Shown here piece by piece: positions 11,604 to 24,001 of a stretch of DNA of 64,000 nucleotides (position 1 is the first letter of the stretch; each line of letters begins with the position of its first letter). The translations under genes and the position numbers were made by a program. The notes under the pieces were generated by a model that was not told the DNA's origin, ran no database searches, and was given only the letters and a program-made list of their open reading frames with translations. The DNA comes from Branchiostoma floridae (taxonomy: Eukaryota > Chordata > Leptocardii > Amphioxiformes > Branchiostomatidae), in contig NC_049980.1 in NCBI RefSeq assembly GCF_000003815.2, positions 17,103,912 to 17,167,911 on the forward strand. The letters are read 5' to 3'.

Positions 11604-14600
11604 AATTACTGCTTGATAGTTGATATTATAGTGATATAGGAGGCATCTTTCTGCTGTTTTGATTTAGCAACTAAGAACATGTCAACATTTGTTATATAAA
11701 CATGCTATGATGTCATTTCATGTGATGATGATTTTATTCCTGACATATTTACTGTAAAGTGAGCTATCTCTATGCCTTTGTCTGTCTTTAATATGCCAAT
11801 AATTTCGCAATGAGATGTTATGATGTGGTAGAAACTGGGGAAATGATACAGAAGTTAGAGCAGATCTGAGCCAGAATACGGTGTATTCCTGGCCATAGAA
11901 ACTGTAAGTCTTAAAGAAAATGTAATCCTCTGGCCATACAAATGATACCGTGAGTGCACACCCTTTTGATTCATTCTGGACTGTCCCTTAAAACTTTGAT
12001 AGCACTCTAACCTGTGCCTTGCATTGTTGTAACATGACGTAATGTGTTGACAAAAACTACCGCGGAACGTGTTTAGCAAACGTCACATTCTCGCTTAAAC
12101 TTTTCTCTGGTCCACAACCACCTTTGTGCTCGCGCCTTTTCACCCGAACATGGTGTACCCTTACCAAGGACTAGGGACGCTCCATTGTTGCTCTGCGAGA
12201 GCCACGATTGTTCATGTTGTACTGACTATTACCTGTTGGCCACATCCCAGGCCGTACTTCTTCGTCAGTTTGAAGCAAAAAGGTGGAAGAAGGGTGAAAT
12301 ATTGCATGAAAGATGTCATGTATATATTTATCATGTATTTTCTAGTCCACAATCTTGTGTTGCCGGGAACACAAAATGAGCAATATTTACTCAAATATCA
12401 CATAATAGTTTCAAGACAGTCTTCCGCTCCACACCACCCGACGCTGTCTTTTGAATTGCCCCCTCTTGTAATATAGGGCTCCAAGGTTCAACCGTCTGAC
12501 CTCCTCAAGTGTTCGGCACATTCTTCTCGGTCAGGCGCCCTCTTAGACCCTGCCGTTCGGAATGTCGTGAATCCCAGAGAGCAGGATTCCGTCTGATACC
12601 CTATCTCCAACTTACGTATTTCACTGCTCTCTCGGGGAGTCTTGTGTGGTAGCGCGGCAGGCCAGCGTAAGCTCTTAAAATACACGGGACGATAAAGTGC
12701 AGATTAGCAGAGGTTTTCGCCATAAACATAAAAACATTTGGCGGCACCAGCGGAGGCACATTCAGGCCCGCCAGGGTACTGAAGACCGTTTCATTCACGT
12801 CAAGGTTATTTGTGGAGCCGGAGAGAAATTGACGGGGAAATCCGTGTAATTTGGCGACCGGTACCATGTTTCGGTTGGACCAGGGGCGTACATGGTTGAA
12901 CAGGTGGGTTTTGTCACTTCTGTTTGAGTGTTCGGGATTCGGCTTTGTGCCCCAGCCGTCTGGGGATAACTGTCGCGTAGTCAAATAACGGGTTTCGCAC
13001 GCTTTGTATTAAAGGTGAATTTCATGACTTAAGGTATATTTCCTAACATATGATCCAATTTGCTCGATGGATTTTAAGCCATGTTTTAAAACGTGTAATC
13101 CAAACAGCTCCATGACACACCAAACTTACTGCGGAATATTGTTGTATAAGTGAAGGCATTGATTGAGTTCAAAACAGCACCCAGAAATGTGCTGTAAGGT
13201 TTGTGAGAAAAAACACTGACGAGTCTTAAAAGTTTTATCGATAAATGTAGTCTATTTTTGTTACGTATGAAATGTGAGGATGGCAATAAGACAAGGCAGC
13301 TTACTGATTCGTAATTATTGGATGGCAATTTTGTATCTCACAGCATGTACTTCGTTTCACCTTCTAGAATTGCTTTTTGAACTTTCTTGTCTGGATTGAA
13401 ATAACCAAGTACTGGCTCTGTATACGACATGGGATGAAAGGAAACAGTTTCTTAGTCAGTGTGCCTGCACCGGCCTAAAAGGCACCTGCTTGGCCAACAT
13501 GTTGAAACTGGGTCAGGTTGCGCTATAACCTCGGCCTTTTCTTTGACGGGAACAATATATCTGTGGCTCTCGGGGAAGAACCAAGAATCTTACCGGGGAA
13601 GGGACGGGGCGATGTTTTGTTACAGCCGTCACGTATGGCAATTCGTAAAATGATTGTGAAGAGCTATGCACCTGAATACTTCATGTTTGTTTACACAACT
13701 AAACCCCCATCCAAACACTACCACCACCTCCACACCAGTCTGTAAGTCCACGGTGCTTACATTTTGGGTTTTCGTCATCATAACGGTTACTGTAACTTTA
13801 ATAGCGATCAACTAAGAATCAACTCAGTGCGTAGTGTCTTGGGTGAATCATCTATTTGACATATACGTCATACATGGTATAGATCTACATCACGTATGGC
13901 AAGTTCTGGTTTGTTGCGTAGACAATGGCGGTAATGAAGTATCAATAATGATATTTGCTAATCTCCACTAGTGGACATGACCCCACCAAGCGTTTGGAAA
14001 TAGAAAGTCCAAGTAAAAAGCCTAATACATTGTATACACATACTATGGATTAGACACAAGGAGTGGTAAGGCGCTTGTTTGACGTACACGGGCAAATTTC
14101 AGTTGTGTAGAAAATCTAGGCTGGCTGACGGTGCTGTGTAACACCGCATGTCTCTACTAGTACGACTAGTACGCTGGATTTCTTCTTGTAGTTGGTTGGT
14201 TGGTCGGTCGGTCGGTAACCTTAAGAACCTTGACTGCAAGAGGAAGACAACGAAACTAGATATGTGCGTACATTTCCTCTTGAACCAGCGTTTCTGCGGG
14301 TAGGTGACCGTTGACAATGCGGTATGACAGGATCCGTATTTGTCACACAATAAGAACGTCAGCCAGGCGACATCCTGGCTTCTGACTTACAGCCTCCTCA
14401 GGCAACCTGCCAACTTGTCAACCAAGCAAATAGGATGTGACCTTTGGCAGCGGCAGCTGTCGCAAGGGATGGTTCGCAGTAGACGTAACCTTAGCATCAA
14501 GCAGACGTTAGGGGAGGACCGTGGCTTTTCCTGTCTGTCCAGTTTTGTTTTTGAAAAAAAATACACTATTCGTTTCCACCATTTGCTTCTTTCGACTTAT

Positions 14601-15530
14601 TGTCTATCATAAGGCGTAGATTAGAAATTAACATCCTGTCGTTTAATGGAAATTTATTTAGTTATCACACTGATTTCAGCCTCCGTTTAATGATATTCAT
14701 GTTTATAGTTTTATATCTGTGTGGAAACTGGTGACGGACATAATCGGTATGTGATATTCAGTTACAGACGTGTTTTGATAAGGCATTTATCTCCCATTGT
14801 ATCCATCATCGATTCCATGCCAATTCGAGACCCCTCAGTAATTGTCCTACAAGGTGTGACTATCTCTGTGATTATGTGTAGACAGGTTAGACCTGTGAGT
14901 TAGACGACAGACTGAGTGGGAGGGGCAGTTCTAGTGACACCGGGATGATCCAGGAAAGGTGAGATGCAGCCATACCAGAATTTGACTTGTTTCCCAACTC
15001 CTAAGTAAACCATGGTGTTACCGAAAAGCGAAAAGGAGCATGTAGCCATATAAAGATCGTAAAACTTTTTAGCAATCTGAATATGAAATACAAATCAAAT
15101 CTGACGACAAGGACGATATGGTTAGAACATGGTCTGCTTCAAATATCTATGTTGTCAATCAAAATCATTTCAGAAATGTTTGTTTAAGAAACTGCTTACG
15201 AATAGTTAAAATGCATGTAATGGCAACAAGTCCAGACACACAGCAATCAAACGGGATGAGACACCTTAGCAAGTCATTGACCTCGGTTTTTGCCTCAGCT
15301 CCGGCCCAGACAGAATGTTTAGTGGTTTTCCCCCAGAGGTGTTTGTCTGGTGTGCTGAAGCCTGTGCCGCACGTGGCGGAGATCTGTGTCTCACGTAGTC
15401 GCTATTTCCCGCCGTGTTTGTGGGCAACCTTGGAGCGTTGCCCTGGTCAACAGGGGCAGTCTTCCTGTGTTCTCTTCCTGTCGTCTTTACTCACAACACG
15501 ACTAAAGGTCAGCAGATCGCAGAAGCCACG
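11604..15530. other. gene-poor intergenic region
   Basis: No exon with recognisable protein similarity is seen on either strand. Several frames of 60-140 codons occur (for example minus 12601-12984 and plus 15118-15537), but they lack family motifs and consistent splice sites. The last few hundred bases are upstream of a TATA promoter and likely regulatory. Confidence 0.55.
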
Positions 15531-15532
15531 GG

Positions 15533-15602
15533 TATAAAAGGCCGTCACTGCGTAACATACACAGTCGGCAGGATATCTCAGAACGGATACATCGCAAGAC
15601 AG
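15533..15602 (+). promoter_or_regulatory. TATA-box promoter and non-coding first exon, probably of the PDZ-LIM gene
   Basis: A consensus TATAAAAG lies at 15533-15540. The region 25-35 bp downstream, around 15560-15570, is where transcription should start. A strong splice donor follows (ACAG|GTACGTACG, exon end at 15602), giving a short untranslated exon of about 40 bp. The next plus-strand gene starts with an acceptor at 23045-23046 just before its ATG, so a 7.4-kb first intron is the simplest link. That link is inferred: no transcript is available, and another exon could lie between. A palindromic CRE (TGACGTCA) sits at 15964-15971 within the proposed intron. Confidence 0.55.
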
Positions 15603-18600
15603 GTACGTACGTGTATCGATAATACTATTATAATAGTATTTTCAAAGGTTTTACACTAGCTACAGACTGTAACGCATGGCTACTTTGAACGCTTACTACT
15701 CGTGATCGTGTCAATCCTTATCGCGGCATACCAGAAATGCTGGTTATACAACAACGCATGTATATGTAGTAAGGTGTGACTCACTCTTGTAGAGTCTATA
15801 CCATTGCGATCGATATAAATACAATCCCATTCTAATGGCTATCACTGGATTACAAGATGACGTTGCGTTACCAATAGCTGTGGATGTCTGTTTTGGGAGT
15901 TTATGCCAGTGACATTTCTATCGCCTTCCGGAAATCTCAAGATATCTCAGCTTTTAGAAACGATGACGTCATCGTGACCTTCAGACGTGTTGTTAGTCAT
16001 GGCGCCTGAGCGAAGCCACAACATTGCTTGTAGGTCAGTGTATTGTAGGTTAGTATATGGAGTAGAACGTTTGTGTGTGTGTGTGCACCATATCGCAGAC
16101 ATATACAATAGGAAAGGGTAATAACATTCCAGCCCCCGCCAGCAAGGATAGAATTTGTCCCTTCTTTATGTTTAGTACCTAACATACCCTTTTAGCCGGA
16201 AAGGTTCCCTCATGTACTTAGTGACACATCAAGGAAAACAAAAGGCTTTTATTGTTGAAGACATGACTGCTATTTTGTTGGTCATTTGCTATGGATATAT
16301 TGAGGTCACGTCGCCAACAAAGCGCCCTGCCTGTGAGTTGATTACTAGTATCTGCTAAAAATGAGTAAAACTGAGGGAAAACGTCAGGCACGTGGTGTAT
16401 ACAGATAGTTGTACATGATGATAGATAGATAGATACGTTGGTGTCAGTGAACACATGAGAATATCGATGATATCAATTGATTATGAGGATTTCCGGTCCA
16501 GCTAGAAATCCTAATAAAACAAACAAACCACACGTGCAAACAAGCATGGTTGCATCTACTATGATCTAGGCCTAATCTGATCGGTTCGCCATCCGTACCT
16601 ACTTTGTTCATCAGACAATTTTCCAAGTGTCCAATTCTAGCGTGACATATACAGTTTCCAGGCTGCCGAGTGTTATATTGAGTTGACTTCGGAAGTGACA
16701 CTATATATTTGTAATATCTAGCAAATATGAATCAATGTATTTACAAACTCATGCTCGAGCTAGGACTATTTGCAAAGAAACAAATAGAATCAATGACGTA
16801 AAATGTTTTAACTTAAAAAAACTGTTGCTGTCCAGTATATAGATTTACTCTGATAAACTTAGATAATGTCATGTCTTTAACTGAAGACAGTACAAAAGCG
16901 AGCATATCCCGCGTGCTCTCTACATATGAAACACGCTGATGCACATTCTGTAACGTTAGAAGCACGTCGTGTAGTATGGGATATATGCATTTCGTTCATA
17001 GCCTTGAAATTTGAAAGCTAAGTTTCCAAATTTAAAGTGGCAAGCTATTTCTGACGACCTCTTGTTTATAATCTCTTTAACAGTAAATTTACCCCGGATG
17101 AGCTATAAGAATATATTTTCATTCCCTTTTTGATGCGTACGTGTATAGAGATAAAGCAGACTAGATCAAATAGATATACAATATGACTATGCTATGTGCT
17201 CTGAGGTGAAGACTGGTCCGACCATGTGCTCATGTTACCCAGGAGGTATGCTTTACTGGTAATCCACAGTCTCGCAGATTTCCGCCACGTCACGTCGCGG
17301 TGCGCGAGTGGGAATGTTGAGTCGGCCAGGTACAGTTCCTCCGTCCATCTGGAAGTCCAGTCGGCACCGGCGCTTTTGTTTGCCGAATTCCGAGGGAAAT
17401 TCCTCCATACGTCGTCGGTGCTCCTCAGATCTGGCTAGGCCGAAATGCAGAACTTGAGCCAGCTGTCGTTAGTTACAGAACATTTCCACTAGAGGGTATA
17501 CGTTACGGAGATATGCGTGTCCCTGCTGTAACACTGTACGATTACACCCCTTCTACAGTTGCTACCGCAAGCTAAACATAGGTTGTGAGCTTTATTTTGG
17601 AAATGCCGATGCGACTCTTTAGTAACGACTTTCGCTAGCCGCCCCCACCCGCAGTAGGAATCCCAGCGTCGCCATGCCGGCAGAGAAGATACCGTGTTCC
17701 CAACCCTGTAAACCGGACCAAATATGGCCAAGGAAGTCGACAAATACTTAAACTTGACCTTTGACCCCTCCGTATAATCCGTTAGGGTAATGAAGGAAGA
17801 TCCCGTCTTCGTCAGACGTTAATCACCGTCTACGTGCGTGGTTGGGGCTGGATGACTCTGGGTCTGAAAAGTAGAGGTAGACTTTAAAAGGATACTTGTA
17901 AAGGTTTTCTCCGTCACAACAGCTTGGCCAAAGCTTACCTTCACGTACGGCACCAGCGACGGCTGCCTGGGAGCGATCCAAACTAGGTACGTACGTGTGC
18001 GTGTACAGAAACATTTACTTTGACTTTATATAGAAAGGGTCTATTCCGTCTTGCTGACCCATGCACATGAGTTCGGCGCAACCTTGAAACTTTTGACGGT
18101 CATGACGACGTTTCTGAGATGGATGTGCCCAGACTTCCCCGGGCACGGGAAGGTGACGGTAGGTCTGTGCGGGACAACACAAGTATGCCCGCTGTCGCAT
18201 GCCTGGATCCATGGACTCTTGGTGCGCTGGTTTCTGACATGTCATTGATTTTCTCTGTGGACGTCAGAACGTGTAGTTTATCCTACTCTGTAATGAAATA
18301 TGTGGAGGAAGATTACATCTTTGCGTTATTTCTTGAAACGTTTCTCTCCGCACTGTTGATTTGTAAGATCTTTAATATATATATAGTGAGCATACAACAC
18401 ATTTACTTATCTAGCAGAGAGTTGAGCGAGTTCCACTGGACGACGGTTTAGATAGTCGGTTGCATACAACTCGCGGCACTGGGTGATTCATTACCCTCCA
18501 AGCAGAGGTAAACGTTACCTGCCAGACCCCTTGAGTTGCTGAAAAATAGTGGAAATTTTCCAGTGTTGCATGTGTGATCATGTTGTAAGTGTGTGATCCT

Positions 18601-21600
18601 TGACCGGTAAAGTCCTCTGGCAAATTTGTCAGCCTATTTCGCTAATTTGTGGTCTCCAATAATTTTTCTGTCTTCACTTTATAACTTCGAACGTGGCTAA
18701 AACAGTTGACGTGATGAGTTGATTGGGTACCACTATCGACTAAGTCGTCAACCATGAATGTGTGACACAAAAATGAAGAAGTATTTGAGTGATAGACGTT
18801 GTTATGATCTGAATTAAACAACATTTCCTGGCTTGATAAGACGGCACGACAAATATGCATATTGCAACTATTTTGATCCGAGTTGTCCGCCCTATCTGTG
18901 GGGATTACGACTTGGTTATTGGATACGACAGATCACGTAATGTAATGACTCTCGACCCATCACATGCACGTCCTGGTATCTTTATGTTATGTCTCCTATA
19001 ACCTTTAAATAAAACGCGACCAGTGGTTCAATATTCCTGCATATGCATGATGGCGTATCTGCTATACGTGGCGTTTATGGTTATGCTCTAAGGAGATCGT
19101 AATCTTTCTATCGGTGAAGATTCGGTACATCATCGGCTGCTGAAACGTTCGTTCAACTTCTGTATCGCCAAAATCTGTCCTATTGTACAGTGTGACTTGT
19201 CATTGACTCTAAGTACAGTTCTTTTAAGCTGGATATGCTTCGTAAGCTGAGTTTTTTTTACTTCCATACGGGCTAGTTCAGTGCTTGTAGAGATGGGCCC
19301 TGCGCCATGTTAAGCACGCGTGATACGTAATATGTGTTTTATCAATAGACAAAATACACAAAAACATAATTCAATGAATTCGAACGGTAAAATACTGTTA
19401 AGTGATGTAGATCAGTCAGTCATTCAATAATAACGATTTGTTTGTAACATGTATGACCTAATGCCCTCAGGAATACAAGGTTACCTATAATTGGAAAGCA
19501 ACTGTGACTGCTTGCCAAGTTTTCAATGTCACAGAAATGATACTCAATATACTCAAGTATTTCTATTCTGTTGTATTTTTTGTATTCAACTTTTCAGATT
19601 TTAACAAATCCGAGTGTTAACTGGCAACAGACACGAGGCCGGCTCCTCAGAAATATCTTTATGCTAATATCTACACCAAGATATAAAACAAGGCAATTAG
19701 ATGCACTGTTCTGGTTTATGTATCATAGAATAATCATATTACGCATCACTACATCACTACAAAAGTATGAACACATATTTTTTTACATCATCCACCCAGC
19801 CAATAGCCTACGTGCAAAGCTGGTTTAAGTTATTCATCGGCCCCTACCCCGCCAAAGCAGGTTGTTTGGACGTCGCTGACGTCATAGTTGGACTAACCCC
19901 ATTCCTCTAGGACGAACGTGCAGTATGATTTACGACAGAGGGCGTGCACGGAAAACCCACAGTCTTAATTTTCGATTAGTCTATGGGTCAGGCTGGTGAA
20001 TAAAATAGCAAGGGCACTGCCGTCCATCCTTCATTATGAATATTAGTCCCAACCCTATGGGTCCCGCAGGGGTTAGTGTGGGGTGACCGGCATGGGTCGT
20101 CGCAGGCCGCGACCGTCCGTCCATCGGGAGTAACATGTCCAATGTCCTGCGTAAAGTGAAGTGTTGGGATTAGGTGGCAGGCTGCAGGCGTTGTCGTTAT
20201 TTCTGTCACAGGACGTCCCCGAAATACATGCTTGTCTACTTGATCTCCGGGCAGATTCCCACCATTCTTGTCGCTATATACCTCTATTTTTCCAGCAATG
20301 TATTCGTCTCAAACTTCAGTGAGGTTGAGTCATCTTTAAGTTTATATTTGTAGTAGAGTGCCGTTGATGTAATGATACTCAAAACACTCATACTTTCCAC
20401 CCAGAAGAGTTGGTAAGATATTAACTCCCCTAACGGGCTATTTTGGTCTCAACAATTTGTGTCCCAAAATAGCGAGACATCCGAAACATTGAACGTAAAA
20501 GCAGACCAAAAATAAAAATTGGACACGCCAAGATTTGACCTTGCTTTTTTCGAATTGCCAAATACTATGACATAAGTCTACAATAATATCCATAGGTTCG
20601 GTCCCAGGCCAATAATATGGCGTTGTGATGGCTCCCGGCTTACACTCCCGCGTGGCATTTGGACGAAGACGACAGTTGGGACCACGGCAAATCAAACAAA
20701 GCCCCATAAACTTGCCGGTGCTTGTTGATTTGGAGGAACCACAGAAATAGATACAAAGAGTCAAACGTTTATAGTCATAGGGGCACGGTCGTTAAAACTG
20801 TTCCCATGGCCCTTAAATCGTCCGTGCGCGAAGAGGCAAGGAGAAATCTTATCCAAATGATGATCCCATTTGTCTCCTTATCTGGGCTAATTATAAAACC
20901 TAAGCCAAACATATTGCTCCCTGGATTTTGTCCTTCGAAAATTTGACCTCGATCAGGTGATCTCCGGTTGTGACGTTAGTGGGGTATGTATAAAGACTGG
21001 GTCGCATTCCCCGGGCCAGAAGTGCACGTTGGGGCACCCCGCATTACAGGTCCGTCATCCAGTCAGACGTTAAACCAAAGTGACAGAAACATGTCGATGT
21101 GCATCCACCATCCCGGGACCGGGAATGCAGTACCGGAGCAGCCCAAGAGGATAGCGGGAGGAATCATATTCGCCGCCGCCCGCAGGTCCAGCCTCAACGC
21201 CGCACAGCAACTACTGGTACCGCCATCATTCGAACCGACGGCGAGGTGAGGCAGAACATGTGCAGTCCATCCGTTTTGCCGACAAACATGTCATGTAGAC
21301 TATGCGGTCGGCCACGAGGACATGCTGTCGTCGTACGCTGTGTGTTAGACGCGCTGTGCATCTGTCACATCTCTGACCCTGCGTTGTCGACTGCCATTTC
21401 CCTTTCCCGTGGTTGATTTTAGGGTTGATTTTACTTGTATTGGCTACTACTATATCACTTTTAACATCTAATGAGTTACTAATCCTACTCTTTATATTGT
21501 TCGTTTGAAAGTACGGTTATACTGGTGTCTACATATGCATCGTTATGTATGTACAAGGAGCCTCGTTGTGTGACAGAACACCACGACCACTGGTAGTGTA

Positions 21601-23046
21601 AACACGGAACAATGGCTTCCATTTGTCTTGACCGTCAACCGTACATTGACGTCTTCCTGGCCCTTCTTCATAAACACCCCAGTCTTAAGACGTTCCTTGT
21701 CTTCTTAAAGGCTTAAGTAAGCTAAGCGTTTCTGGGTTAAGACAACGCCAGAAGAATGTCTGCAGTGTTCTGTGTGTTTGAACAGTTTGAACCGTCCTGC
21801 CGCCGTATATGTCCATTCTGCACAGGTCACTTGGTTTGGAAATAATAGTTGGAGTGTTATTTATCAAAATCATTCATATAAATTTAGAAATAAGAACACA
21901 GCGTAACTAAGTTGTATTGTTTAGTTCCTGTTGTTTGGTCTTGCCTGCAATATGTCGAACTTAATTTTTAGTCCGATAAATCTATAGTAGGATCCACTAT
22001 TGCACTGGCAGAGCAAACATTGTACATGTTGTCTACAGAGTCTACAACAGGCTTATTCATTTTCCTGAAGATTGCAGGTTTATGAAACCTAGTGATATAT
22101 GTGTGTGTGTGGAGGGGGGGAGGTGTTACACTCTAATGGGTCATGCCGAGCCTATGCAACATTTACACATGTAGGTGTGCACGATACATGTATGTCTATG
22201 TATGTTCGTTCATTTGGGTAAGTTATATTAGGGATATTCCGTAGACAATCAATCTTCATTCTTGTGCTGAGATCATGCCGTATAGCACGGCCCCCGTGAG
22301 CAACAAAGTCCGCTTTTGTACATATGTGGCCACAGATCAACTTTCCAAACAGGTAGCTCTGTTGACACTTACACATTCCGTTGTGGAAGCAAATAAGGCA
22401 AGAAAACTCACTGCGGGACAGAATAGAGCAGAACCACTAATGGAAGACGAGTTCAGAAGGTCAAAACTAGTCAGTGGTAATCAGGTAAAACTCAACGCGC
22501 ATCTTATGATGGTACGACTAATCTACAATACTGGCAATGGTAACAGATACGTGACGACTGACAGAAATTGCCGTCCTGCGTCTCCTGTAGTTGACTTTAT
22601 CTATTTTGCAGACAAAGAAGTGTAAGCTAGTAGGTTATTTAGTAAGTTACTTTGTTTATGAAACATTGAATGACCCACGAATCGCATAACCAGGTCGACC
22701 ATGTATGATCAATACTGCAGGAAATGATCTTAAAATCACATCATCACAAATTACGAGGGTGATGAAATGCTACGGTCAAACAACGTACAGGAACGTTAAA
22801 AAAACAGAGAGGATGTGTTCCTTTTATGCATAGCCACATACATACATACATACATACAAGCATGTCACAGGCATCTTTCTGTAAAAGGCGCCAAACGGTA
22901 AAGACATAACAGGTGGTGATTCAAACACCCACTGTGGCACTGTATCTGTGGTTTGAGTTTTGATAACGTTTCTTATTTGTCCTTGCTTTCTGCATGTGAA
23001 GAACATTCCATGACTAACCTGTCGGTATATGTTTCTGTTACTGCAG
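15603..23046 (+). other. proposed first intron of the PDZ-LIM gene, otherwise non-coding
   Basis: No coding exon was recognised here. The region contains CpG-rich patches (about 17220-17800 and 20900-21400), a second CRE-type TGACGTCA at 19877-19884, and short CATA and GATA microsatellites (22838-22858, 16418-16435). The long first intron of a muscle-type gene often carries enhancers, but nothing here proves that. Confidence 0.45.
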
Positions 23047-23086
23047 GACTGATACAAAAGCTAAAGTGTCTGGAAATTCCGCTGAA

Positions 23087-24001
23087 ATGGACGTGGTTCC
23101 ATCGGTCATCCGTGTGACGTTGATGGGGTCCCCACCCTGGGGGTTCGAGCTGCAGGGTGGGGCGGAGGTGGGCACAGACCTGACCATCGCCGAGGTCGAC
23201 ATGGGCAGCAAGGCGCACATGGCCAACATCCTGCCGGGAGACGTCCTCCTCCAGATAGGTCTGGAGAAGACGCAGCAGATGGGGAAGACGGAAGCCCTGA
23301 GGAAGCTCTGCATCAACGGTGGTTCGTTGAGTTTGGTCCTCGGCCGAGCGCAGCCCAAGGNNNNNNNNNNNNNNNNNNNNNNNNNNNNNNNNNNNNNNNN
23401 NNNNNNNNNNNNNNNNNNNNNNNNNNNNNNNNNNNNNNNNNNNNNNNNNNNNNNNNNNNNAAAGTACACGCCGAGCTACACCAGGAGTGACGACACGCCA
23501 TACCTGCAGCTACGGGTCAAAGTTTCATTGAAGGCGGACAAGGACGAGTTCGTGGAGCCCGGCAGCAACTTCAACGTCGCTCCGAAGGGATGGGGTGGGA
23601 ATCCTGACGACGGTCCTGCAGCGTACGCCCCGGTTAGGTCACATGGCGGTCCTCGACAAACCCCTCGCCAGCCGCCTTTAGGTCAAGCCATTGCCGAGCT
23701 CGAGCAAACGGAAGATGTGCCTAGAGGTTTCCGCAGCGTTAGACCTCCCGTTCCAAAGGCCAACCCCAAGAAGGAAGCCCCACAAACCCTGCCCCAGTGT
23801 GATGCCTGCTTAGGCATGATTAAAGGCGTTTTCGTCAAGGTTAACGGCAAACCTCGTCACCCAGAATGCTTCACGTGCTCCGCCTGCCACTGCAACCTGA
23901 AGCAGAAAGGCTACTACACGGTGAGAGGGAGACTGTTCTGCGAGATGTGCACAAGAGCGAGGATCAACCATCAACCTGAGTTTATGGAACTTGCCATGTA
24001 A
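23087..24001 (+). CDS. PDZ and LIM domain protein (ALP/PDLIM-like), coding exon apparently uninterrupted
   Basis: The frame encodes about 304 residues, of which 34 fall in an assembly gap. Residues 5-90 form a PDZ domain: it starts VIRVTLMGSPPWGFELQGG, with the PWGF carboxylate-binding loop typical of ALP/Enigma PDZ domains, and contains ANILPGDVLLQIG. Residues 238-288 form one LIM domain with canonical spacing C-x2-C-x16-H-x2-C-x2-C-x2-C-x17-C-x2-C. One N-terminal PDZ plus one C-terminal LIM is the plan of PDLIM1-4. Such proteins tether actinin and kinases to Z-lines and stress fibres. The acceptor at 23045-23046 (TTACTGCAG) shows a spliced 5' UTR. The ATG at 23087 is preferred because PDZ begins right after it. 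Vertebrate PDLIM genes have several coding introns, and none is visible here, but one could hide in the gap. AATAAA occurs near 24203. Confidence 0.88.
   Translation: MDVVPSVIRVTLMGSPPWGFELQGGAEVGTDLTIAEVDMGSKAHMANILPGDVLLQIGLEKTQQMGKTEALRKLCINGGSLSLVLGRAQPKXXXXXXXXXXXXXXXXXXXXXXXXXXXXXXXXXXKYTPSYTRSDDTPYLQLRVKVSLKADKDEFVEPGSNFNVAPKGWGGNPDDGPAAYAPVRSHGGPRQTPRQPPLGQAIAELEQTEDVPRGFRSVRPPVPKANPKKEAPQTLPQCDACLGMIKGVFVKVNGKPRHPECFTCSACHCNLKQKGYYTVRGRLFCEMCTRARINHQPEFMELAM
23361..23460. other. assembly gap (100 N) inside the PDZ-LIM coding region
   Basis: It is a run of exactly 100 N, the usual placeholder for unknown length. The frame is the same on both sides as drawn, but the true length, frame and any intron within it are unknown. 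Confidence 0.99.

Noticed and set aside
12601-12984. 127-codon minus-strand frame
   Set aside because: No motifs, no signal peptide or domain pattern, and no supporting exons nearby.
15118-15537. 139-codon plus-strand frame
   Set aside because: No domain; it ends on the TATA box of the proposed promoter and is best seen as upstream regulatory DNA.
22275-22625. 116-codon plus-strand frame
   Set aside because: No family similarity recognised; composition resembles its non-coding surroundings.
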